Source: Argopecten irradians (taxonomy: Eukaryota > Mollusca > Bivalvia > Pectinida > Pectinidae). Taken from it: a stretch of DNA of 64,000 nt. The notes beneath the pieces are model-generated. The model searched no databases, had not been told where the DNA came from, and saw nothing but the letters and a program-made list of their open reading frames with translations. The translations under genes were made by a program, and so were the position numbers. The stretch is taken from the NCBI RefSeq assembly GCF_041381155.1, contig NC_091144.1, positions 30,808,980 to 30,872,979 on the forward strand. The letters run 5' to 3'. Every line of letters begins with the position of its first letter. Position 1 is the stretch's first letter. Positions 37,001 through 49,000 of this stretch are shown in pieces.

Positions 37001-40000
37001 TAATATGATTAAAACTAGAGATAAACAAAGTATGTACAGTAACTGTACTGATGACGATAATGCATGAAAATGAATTTTTAAAAAATTGAAACGTGATAAT
37101 AGGGATTTGTTATTGATATGAGAAAAAAAAGAGAAGAAAAATAATTAAGCTATGAAATAATCAAATTTCTGAATTTTTGAAATGAATGCATTGAAAATAA
37201 ATAACAAAAGAGTTTTCTAATGACAGCAAGATACTTAAAACACAGTACAATGTACTTGTTATGTGAAAGATAACTCTCTACTGACAACAATATCATAGTT
37301 ATCTCCCTTGGCAAGGAATTTAACAAGAGGCCCATTGGCCTTAACCGTCACCTGATTATCAAACTCATCTGAGATATCAAATGTTAGTCTACATACAAAG
37401 TTTCATTAAGCTCAGTTCATGTTTAGTCAAGTTATCGTATTAACAAGGTACAATGATAATTATAAGCGCAAAGGGCAATAACTCCGTAAATTAACATCAA
37501 ATCAAGCTAATTTTCGATTCTGTACCATATCTTACCAATGTCAGTATAAATATAAAGTTTCATTAAACTCAGTTCATATTTACTCATGTTATAGTGTTCA
37601 CAAGGAAATGTTAACGGACGTTGCATGATGACATACAAAAGACTATCGCAATAGGTCACCATGACCTATGGTCAGGTGACCTAAAAACTCCAATATGAGT
37701 ACATTTTACTTTGCTGATCCCAGAAAAATACAGTAAAACAGATAATGAACACACTCATGCTGAATTCATGATTATATAGCAGTATACTTTTCATTCGCCG
37801 AAAAGGTTCATGTAAGGCATTTGCAATATCTGGTATGTCTGTAATGAACTAGGCTTAAATCACAGTCATTATATTAGTTCAGAAAGGTTCGTTTTAACCA
37901 TATTTTACAGTAGTGATAATTTTTCTTTTTATTCTTATTTTTTACTTTGTGACCCAAAAGTTAATGAATTCAACTTGTACAGCAGTTTTGAGATTCCAAA
38001 ATAATATGGACATAAATTACAATTTACCATCAATTTGTCCCACCTTTCAGCGATTGTGACATCATTTTTGACATGCTTTTTCACCATCATAATCACCGAA
38101 TGGTTGGGACTAATCAATGGTAAACTGAACTTTACCCATATCATTTTGGGATCTCGAAACACCCATATTGAATTATGACTCCAGGTTCTTTTTATTTGAA
38201 ACAGGGACCAGCAAAGTGAAAAGTAATCATCAATACATTGTCCCAGGCTGGGATTACATTTAAGTTTCATAAAAAAATATTTTACTGTACAAGTATCACA
38301 CAAATGGATGGATGAAGGGAAGAACAAATATCGCACCAATGGATACAGAAGTTATTGCATAGGCAAGCAAATACATTAATATAATACAAAAGTCTTTACA
38401 CTAAATCAAGGCTAACATCAACAATTCACGGAGTTAGAACGTTGGCCGGCTGTCATCATCACTAATGTAGGATTGTGAGCTGTAACAGATAAGGAAAAGT
38501 ATTGAATATAAAAAAAAATTATCGGTAGCCAAAGTGATTTTTTTTTTATAAAATCTGCAAAGCATAAGTCAAGTAATGAATGTTTAAATATATTGCTAAC
38601 TGATGTGGCAAAATGCCTGCTACCACCCACAGAATTCATTTTTATGTGTATTTTTTTACTTTGGCAGTTAGCTGCAATAGACACTAAAACACTAAGTCAG
38701 TCTTCAGCACAAGATCACTTGGGGACTTAAGGAAAATATTTCAATTTTCACATAGCTAGGCTACAGTGGTCTGTAATTACATTCCTGCCATTGGAATGTT
38801 TTTGGTGACTGCAATGTACACAATCCAACCACAAACTAACATAAGTAATACATCTGGTGATATTACATATGTACAGTATAGTTCTTCAAAATTAAGAAAA
38901 CTTCAAATCATAATAAATTAAGATTGAGGTCAAAAGTTCTACATCAGTTCTATGTAAAAATTTAAGTGAAAAAATACCGTATTCCAGAGTACTTTAGCTA
39001 GTTATTTTCACATGGATGATATTTTCGTGATTTTGCGTAACATTGTGCATGCTATCACCATGAACATTTTATCCATGAAATATTAAGAAAAGGTTGAATC
39101 ATACATATGCTGAGAGCCAGATCAAAGACATTAAAAAAATAATTAAAAATAAATTTTCTCGATTTTTAGTAAAATTCACGAAAATTTTGCCCATGCAGCT
39201 TGAATAACCAGCTATACTAGAATAAATGAAAAGGGTGCTACATTTGTTCCCATTTGGAAAGGATCTAATTATCAATCATAACAAGAAATGCTCATTTTTG
39301 GAATTTATAGTTAAAATTCTGTTAAAAATTTCAATGTACCAGGACCTTTATTAAAATGACCAAAAAGAAAAAGCCTAAGATGTCCTTGACAAAAAAAATG
39401 CATGTTTTTGAACCTGAGCCTAGACATCTGAAAAGAATATTTCTTCAAAATGGGAAAACTGTTGCAATTAAAGGTAGAAATAATATAAGGCAATAATCAA
39501 TGTGTTAAGTAAAACCAATCCACTTTTACTTACCCTGTTGATTACAAGGGACTACCGGATTACCTCCCCTTACCAATATGCTGCCCACTGGTTTTCACTT
39601 GGAAGGTCTAGTAGTATAATAATTTGATAAATCAATTAAAAATGGGGGAGTTGGTCACAATAATCAGTTTTAAATAAAATTTTGTATCTCATTGTGATTC
39701 TTAATGAAGGAGAAACTTCAGTTTTTAATATCAATTTTAAGTGATCACGAGGATTTTTCACTTTCATTTGACAATTCATGAATTTTATTGAAAGGTTCTT
39801 ACTTGTTTGGGAAAACAGGCCATTTGTACAATTTTGTACATGGATGAAGGGGAACTTCAGCCGTTTTTTGATTATACAGTTTGACTGGTTGGACTTATTT
39901 GTTGGTTTATGAATTAAAGACGAATCTGGTGAATGTCTGGCTGTTTTCAGGTGAGCCTCGCCAAAGCCCTCACATGCCTGTATCAAAAACTGTAGGTCCG

Positions 40001-43000
40001 TCAGGATTTATACTTAAAATAATGGCTTTAACAAACAGTCAAACTGGTTGTTCTGAGTAAACAAAAATGGCCTTGTTTACCTTCTGGAAATTTAGCATAA
40101 AACACAGACTGGAATAATGTAAAGGGGGGTAATCCAGCAGAAAATTTTTATAATTAAATACATACCTGAACTTATCATAATATTATTGTCCCCATCAGGG
40201 CTTTCAAATATATTTTCTCCACCACCCATAAAATCTTCATCGTCGTCATCATCGACTTCCAATACTGTCATTCCCTGCTGGCGATTCATGATCAGGGAGT
40301 AACGAGCATCCTGTTTATGTTTTCTGGAATTAAAAGGAAAACTCTATTATAATCATTCAACTTCTACTATTTCCTGCGGTAACCAAAATAAATAGGGTAA
40401 ATGAGAAACTGACCGGTCTGTACTGGGGTATATGCCTCATTGGTCAAGGCCTCATAGGTTCAGGCACATCACCTGCGCCCAAATTCAAAGACATTCCTTT
40501 ACTGAAGAAAATTCCTTAACATGAGATTTCCCATGGGGAAGCATTACAGAAGTTCCAAAATTTTTCCTTTAACATCTGCAACACCTTCATTCCTATGGAG
40601 AATTTTCAGATAAGGAATTCCATAAAGTTAAGGAATGCTTGTGAAACCAGGCCCTGAAATGTTCTCAAAGCCATATGTTACTCGACTTCCATTTTACTGC
40701 ATATGGTAAGTATACTAGAAATCTAAAAATGACTATCAATCTACAGGCAAAGGACAAAAGTATTTGTAATTGTTATTCTTTTCCTATATGTATAATGTGT
40801 TTCTAATTCTTTTTTATTTTACTTTTCTTGATCTCATCTATTGACATATTTCAACTTACTTAAGTTTACATATAGAAAATTGTCTTCACTATCAGCTCAT
40901 AATATTTACATAATTTTGCTTTAGTGCCTACCTTTTTACATAAACAATGATGACAGCCACCAAAGCTCCGAGAGCGATTACTATAACAGGTACGATTATA
41001 TACACAGCCACAGGGACCGAGGCTTTGGACGTCTCTTCTGAGGAATGTACATGTGACACAGTGGAAACTGGAACTGTGGGTAATGATGCAGGAACCCATG
41101 ATGTTATATTCCCTGTACAGAGAGATAGAGAACTTAAAGTAGGTGTGACACAGATGATATAGGGACTCATGTGGATATGTTACATGAACTAATGATGATA
41201 CCGTGTCAAAGTGAAAATACCAGTTATATTTGTATATACCATTATAATTACCTTAATTTTCAATCTGCAGTCTATGGGTGTATTTATAATTTTGATATTA
41301 TCATCAAATGCAAAGATACAACTCGTCTACATGCAAAGCAATTATTGCGGAATCAAACATCATTGTATCATGACCTGGTTGAAATGGATCACTTCTCCAA
41401 ACTGAACCCTCTCTAAACGTAACAAATACCCATGTAACTTGTATATTCTGTTTAGAGAATTTCACTCTCCATATACATATATAAGAAGCTTACAGTATAA
41501 ATCATATCAGTGTATAGCTACTATCAAATGATGGAACAAGTATTTAAAAGTGCATGAATTCTTGGGTTTACATACATATTATACTCTGCAACACAATATG
41601 GCCTCTTCTTGTCAGACATACTGTATTAACGATAATTAGTGCCCTCCCTCTATAAGCACCTCCCCCTCTTTTTGAACTGGAGTTGATAACAAGTGCCCCC
41701 ATACCCTGTAGATTTTTTAATCACCCTAGGCACTAATTACAGCAAATACAGTAATATCTATTTCACATTTGATCATCCCTACCTTTGATAATTTCTACAT
41801 TTTGAATGCCAATTGCATCATCTGCTGTAATCAACTGGAATCGGATCTGACTTAAACTGACTTTCTGCTGAAGTTCTTTCACGACCTGAAACGATAAATA
41901 GCAATAATGCTCATATTTAACAGCTTATAATTTCTTACTTAAGTTATCAAAAGCTATGCTCCATCGCCGACAGAGCATAAATGATATTAATCACTTGAAC
42001 AATAATTGGTGTTTAATCGTGTATATATATGTCTAATTAACACAAAAAATATTATAAAATAATCTATTTTGCCTTTGGTGCATGAGCAATCAATATCTAA
42101 TTACATATAGGATATAGTGCCACGGATTTTTTTCGGGATGCAATTAATTATTTTTTGTAACTTTAACTTGAAGTGAAACTAGAAGCTCAAACTTTTCAAT
42201 GGTGGTAATGGTGTATAAAGTAAGTAACTTTTGTAACTGAAGAAAAATACTAAATCGTCTGCTCGTGTTTTTGATAGTGAAAAAATGTCATTTGTCAGCG
42301 GTGGAGCATCTTAAGTTATCAAAGGCTATGACCATTAAAAATATCATATTCTTATAAACCTGAACAATAGTGACAGCATTAATCATTTGACTTTGTGTTT
42401 GAGACTCACCTGTTCCACAGTCAGTCCACCGTGCTGGTTGGGTAGTATGGTAAGGTCTGCTATAGTAGGTCGTATCTGTGGTATGGACACCATCAATCTG
42501 TTGGACTGTACATACAGAAGCTGAACACAAAGGAAAAATTATTATACATTTATAACTCTACATCATCATCTACACGTACATACAGTGTACTGTATAATCA
42601 TAATATTTCAACTTCATCTGCTAACTGATTTTGTTATGACAAAGCATTGATTAAATTCAATTCGATCATCTTCACATGAGAGATGACTCAATAATCTAAA
42701 TGCAATCCTCTCATGCAGTCGTATAGCTAATTTACATTTAAACTTAATACAATCAAGGAATCAAAAATAAGAATTCTGTCACTTTATTTTAATAGGGCTA
42801 AGATTTAACAAGAGGCCCAAAGGGCCTTAACGGTCATCTGACTACCTTGACAATAGTAAAATTAATTATATTTGGTGTCACTTTGTCAGGATCATGTCAG
42901 GATCATTTTCAATTTCTTTCAACAAATTTTATTTCAAACAAGAGGCCCAAGGGCCTTTAAATATAGGAAATTAATTAGACATAGTGTCATGGTAGTCATC

Positions 43001-46000
43001 TTCGATTTGGGATCAACCAGATATGTAACAATACTTTGTCTGGACCATGTCAGGATCATTTCATGCAAGTTTCAGCCAAATCCCTTCGGTAGAACTTGAG
43101 AATAAGTTCAAAATGTGTTTTCAAGATGGCGGCTGTGACGGCCATCTTGGATTTTGGATTGACCCGAAAAATAACAACACTTTGTCTGGACCATGTCAGG
43201 ATCATTTCATGCAAGTTTCAGCCAAATCCCACTGGAAGAACTTGAGAAGAAGTTCAAAATGTGTTTTCAAGATGGCGGCTGTGGCGGCCATCTTTGATTT
43301 CGGATCGACCCGAAAAATAACAACACTTTGTCGGGACCATGTCAGGATCATTTCATGCAAGTTTCAGCCAAATCCCACTGGTAGAACTTGAGAAGAAGTT
43401 CAAAATGTGTTTTCAAGATGGCGGCTGTGGTGGCCATCTTGGATTTCTGTTCGACCCGAAAAATAACAACACTTTGTCGGGACCATGTCAGGATCATTTC
43501 ATCCAAGTTTCAGCCAAATCGCACCGGTAGAACTTGAGAAGAAGTTTAAAATGTGTGTTTTCAAGATGGCGGCTGTGGCGGCCATCTTGGATTTCGGATC
43601 GACCCGAAAAATAACAACACTTTGTCGGGACCATCTCAGGATCATTTCAGGTAAGTTTCAGCTCAATCCCACTGGTCAAACTTGAGAAGAAGTTCAAAAT
43701 GTGAAAAGTTAACGCACGGCGGACGGCGCACGGCGGACGGCGCACGACGACGGACGAAACATGATGACTATAGGTCATCCTGACCCTTCGGGTCAGATGA
43801 CCTAAAAATTCTGATATTCACAAATCAATAAATTCTTCAAAATGTGTTTGAACTCAGCAAGAAGAAATGTGGAAAATGCAAGAAATTTTAACTCCAGAAG
43901 AAAATAAAACGTTTATTTTGAAAACTTACCTCTGATAATTTAAGACAGATAAGCTGTGATGTGGTATACCGCCAGTCAAAGCTTCCGGTACTGAAGTGGT
44001 CAATGTTGGGTGTAAAATGGAGGCGGACTATAGTTATATTGTCTGCAAGGAAAAGATAAATTTTAAAATTTTCAGGGGAAATAACTCCAATCAGAGGAAA
44101 TGGAAATAACTCGATCCAAACAGGGGAAATACCTCCAATCAGGGGAAAGGGAGATAACTCCAAACAGGGGGAAGGGAGGTAACTCCAAACAAGGGAAATA
44201 ATTCAAAATCAGGTGGGATTTTTTTTTGCAGAAGAAGGTATAAATTAATCAAGGTGACCATTACGTAATCTAATGTTTAATTAACATAAGTGGCATTTAT
44301 ATTACATTTGTTTTAGAGGTACATGTAGCTGTTTGAAATATTATAATGTTTTGACTGTACTTACTGTAAACTTTGATGGGATAGGTTGTTATAACAGAGC
44401 TGACCGCGTTGACCGCCTGGACTGTAACATTGTACTCGCCAGTCTTATTATACCGATGGCTGACTGTAGTACCCCAGGTTAGGTAGGGATGAGCTCCTTC
44501 AGGCTGTCAAACATTTACAACTTTATCATTAGATGAATCAAAGATAACAAAAGATGGTATTATATCAATTACTGTATAAAGTCAAACCTGGTCTATACAG
44601 GATACTAAAGGGAGATATATATATTAATTGGATTATTTCCCAGCTATGTCAGGTACTGCTACAGCATATAACTATGTAACTTCACATTTTGCATATGAAA
44701 GATAGCAAGATTATGATATCATAGATCTATGTAGAAGAAATTGCCTCATTTCATCATGCAGTGGGACAGGGCTAGTATTTAAAATTGATTTATAGCCTGT
44801 ATAGTATTTATAACCTCTTTCACAGTATAGTACTTATAGGTTATTTTACTGTATAGTATTTATACATTATTTCTTAGGCTGTAAAGTAATTATAATTCAT
44901 TTATTAGCCTGTCTTATTGATACTTATATCTGCTGTACTGACCTCATCTCCATATCGCCAGACATAATGTGTGGGTCCAAAGTCCGTCTGGTTCCTGCTA
45001 CAACACAGTGTCACATTGAACTGGGTCAATCTTCCGACCTCAGCTCCCCAAGGAGCTAAAGCAAGCACTGCAGTTATATTGGCTGCAAATACATATAAAG
45101 AAGATGATTCTGAATAGAATGGCACAAAAGATTAATTCATTTCATTGAGATTACCACATTGATAAACTGACTAAAATGACGAAAAATTCAGGTAGCAAGA
45201 GAAAAATGTTTTTTATTTGAAATCCATTTTAATTTTCTATCACAGGGAATTTTAATAAATGCTTATTTATATCATCACAATCAGCTGGTTTGTAGATTCA
45301 TAAGTACAAAGAAACACACCTTCTACCGAGATCAGAACTCGACAAACGGCACTGCCGTTACTGTTCGTAGCAATCACTGTCACATTGAATTCCCCAGGCT
45401 TGTTGAATCTATGGTACTTCCTAGTAGCATTAGCTAGTCCAGTGTTGACATCACGACGACCAGTATCACTAAATGACCATGTATAGGTAGTTGCTAGCTT
45501 TGATCCCTGAAAATCACATGCAACATAAATCTTAATGTCTGCAGCATAAAGCTCTGCCATTTAATAATTACAGGGATGTGATATCCTATAAGAAATCCTC
45601 CCACTAATGCTTAAAAGAGTTTTTTTATGTATCAGATCACATCTGGCATAATTTGTTTCTACTAAATATTGTTTAATGACAGGAAATCACTGAAAAAATC
45701 ATATCTAAAATAATATTTTACCTTTGTGATAGGTTTTAAATAAAAGAAGAAAATTGAAATATTTTAGCATTACATTATCTTCCTACGGCATCTATGGTCT
45801 ATATAGATGCCAGAGCTTTGCAGACAATCTTCATAATGCGCGCTAGCACATTATGAGATGATTGTCTGCAAAACTATGGCATCTATATAGACCATAGACG
45901 CCATAGGAAGATAGTTTAATGCTTATATTTACATTATCAACTCATTTTAGGGTCACTGCATTAACATTGTTTAAGCTGGACCAGGAAAACTGTTTATCAA

Positions 46001-49000
46001 CGACGGTTTTATTCACAAGATGTAACAGTCATTTTGACGGGCAATCAGTTGACGTCACCACGTCAACATTAGTGACGTCATAATGGTCACGTTTTGGGTG
46101 TCAGTTATGCCGTCATATACTTCACTTTGCCTTGGTTAGTTTATATAGTAGAAGTGACAAGGAAATGTAAATACAGTATATAAAACTGAAAATTATTGAA
46201 TCTATTGAAACAACCTTGTAACTTGCAAAGAAAACCTGGATCATTGATCATGGTGAGAACCTCTCTCCTGATAGTTAACAGTCCTGAAAAGTATGTGAAA
46301 TATAATAATTTAATAAATATTGGTCCATTCTTTAAAAAGTTTTCAAAAGCATTAATCTTGCAAACGTTTACAAGTGATTCCTTACTGATTTTTGTGTGAG
46401 TGTGAAGGTGGCTGTGGTACCCAAGGCAACAGTAGTTTTAGGGGTGAAGAGCATCAAGCCCCGGGGTGAGGCTACAGGACATGGGGTGGGGATCGGCTGG
46501 TACATAGGGGATGTGGACAGACCCCCAGTACATTTGTTAGAGGCAATTAATCGATACCTGGAAATATACAATGAATATTAATAATTAATATATCAAACAA
46601 CATGTTATGAATAGAAAAGAATATCCATTATCGTATTAGAGGTCTATTTAAAAATGAAAAATCGGACAGATATAACAAGACATGTATAATCATAAACTGC
46701 CAAACTTACTCAATAAAGACCATCAAAGTGATAAACATAAATATTATTTATGACGAAATGCTCGTTATACACAATTAAGCCAAATGTTAAAATTGACCAA
46801 TTGAAAAGTGGACTTATTAAGCAGATGTTTCATATACAGACATGGCCAGAGTTTGTTCAGTTATGATCACTTACAAAAGTAATTTGTGATGCGATATCTT
46901 TCATATTCATATCTGTAAGTCTTCCAAGGCCTAAAATAATAATCCTTTGGCTATATTGTAAATAAAACATACCCTCGGGTTTTGTTATACATCTCTCCTT
47001 CGTGACAGTGCCAGTGGATACTAGAATGGTCGTACCAGCTTGTTGGGGAACAACCTCCTGTGATAGTCTTCTCATATCCATAGTCACTGCAAGAGGTCAA
47101 GAGTCAATATGAGGTCAGTAATCAGCATGAGGTCAAGAATCAACATGAGCTCAAGGACAACATGAGGTCAAGAATCAACATGAGGTTAAGGACAACAACA
47201 TGATGTCAAGGATCACATGAGGTCAAGAATCAGTATTAGGTCAAGGATCAACATGAGGTCAAGAATCAGTATGAGGTCAAGAATCATGCATAAGTTTAAG
47301 AATAAGATGAGGTCAAGTTTCATCATGTGGTCAATAATTAGCATGAGGTCAAAAGTGATAGGAGGTCAAGAATCAACATGAATTTAAGAATCAACATGGG
47401 GTCAAGAATCAACATGAGGTGAAGATTCAACATGAGGTGAAGGATCAACATGAGGTGAAGATTCAACATGAGGTGAAGGATCAACATGAGGTGAAGATTC
47501 AACATGAGGTGAAGGATCAACATGAGGTAAAGATTCAACATGAGGTGAAGATTCAACATGAGGTGAAGATTCAACATGAGGTGAAGATTCAACATGAGGT
47601 GAAGATTCAACATGAGGTAAAGATTCAACATGAGGTGAAGGATCAACATGAGGTAAAGGATCAACATGAGGTGAAGATTCAACATGAGGTGAAGATTCAA
47701 CATGAGGTGAAGATTCAACATGAGGTGAAGGATCACACGAGGACAAGAATTTACAAATTTGTTTATGGTCACTGTGGTAGAAGTGTATAATTAGAACTAC
47801 CGTATATATGTAGACAAAATACAATATAGAATTTGAGCTTTTGGTTATGTCCAATTTGAGGTCAGCCCATACTTACCATTCAAAATCAGAAGGTCTACAG
47901 AGACAGATGGAACCTGGTCTGGTGCGGACATAGCTTGGTCCATTGAAACATTTTGAGAACTGATTTCGTCGTTCATATGTGACTGCTTCACCCAGAATGC
48001 AATTGTCTTGAGAAATCTGTAAAAAATAATATGAATTCAAATGCTGAGGAACATACAAAGTTCTACATAAATATACTATTTGAAAAAAAAATTACTCAGT
48101 TCTGTACGCTCTCATAGCTTTTCATGCAACATGGAGGTTTCAAGATCCCAGAATGATGTTGCTAAAAGTATGATTTACCATTGATTAGTCCCACCTTCCG
48201 GTGATTATGACATCACAATAATCTGTCAATTGATGATGTAATAATCAGCGTAAGGTGGGACTAATCGACGGTACATTGTACATTATCCATGTCGTTTTTG
48301 GATCTCAAAACTTATATTTTGTCATATTTCAGAGATGATCAAAATCACTGATCGTCAAAGCTGTAAATCATAAGAGAAAACCAAACATTGTTGCAACCAC
48401 TGTAGTACCAGTAGGACTGTATGGCTTATCATTAAATGCTGAAACAAATTTCCAAGTTTTCTAAATGGATGGAAATTTCTCCAATAACATCTTACTGGGA
48501 TATATCTAACAACCTACATTTGACCCCGGACTCCAGTCTAAATAGTCGGTCTGTTCACACTCTCTGGTCAGTATTCGGGAAAAGTCCAGTTTGACCATCA
48601 GTCTGCCTTTATCGTCTCCCAGCCTTCCAAATACACTGTAGATCACAATATTATATGGACTTTATATTATATTGTATTCTAGTCTTCCAAAAACACTGTA
48701 GATTACAATATTAATATGGATGTTATATTATATTGTATCCTAGCCTTCCAAATACACTGTAGATCACAATATTAATATGGATGTTATATTGAATTCTAGT
48801 CTTCCAAATACACTGTAGATCACAATACATGTATTTATATGGACATTATATTGTATTGTATTCTATAGCCTTCCAAATACACTGTAGATCACAATATTAA
48901 TATGGACGTTATATTGAATTCTAGTCTTCCAAATACAATGCAGATCACAATATTTACATGGACGTTATATTATATTGTATCCTAGCCGTCCAAATACAAT

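Larger units (their letters stand above)
34100..38400 (-). other. Long AT-rich intron or 3' region of the SorCS-type gene
   Basis: No supported coding sequence. It holds a short CA/TA microsatellite (35,046-35,075), a complete dispersed repeat (37,322-37,686) and a fold-back element (37,985-38,160). A run of tacctcccctgaaa-type segments occurs at 34,390-34,445 and 36,335-36,350. Confidence 0.55.

Noticed and set aside
39636-39986. 116-codon minus-strand frame in the SorCS intron
   Set aside because: Low-complexity and partly inverted surroundings, no acceptor that fits the exon phases, and no protein family I recognise; likely repeat-derived.
47338-47854. Repeat frames such as HLMLN, PHVESS and HEVKIQ
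   Set aside because: Translation of the 18-bp minisatellite; all frames are open and none connects to a gene.
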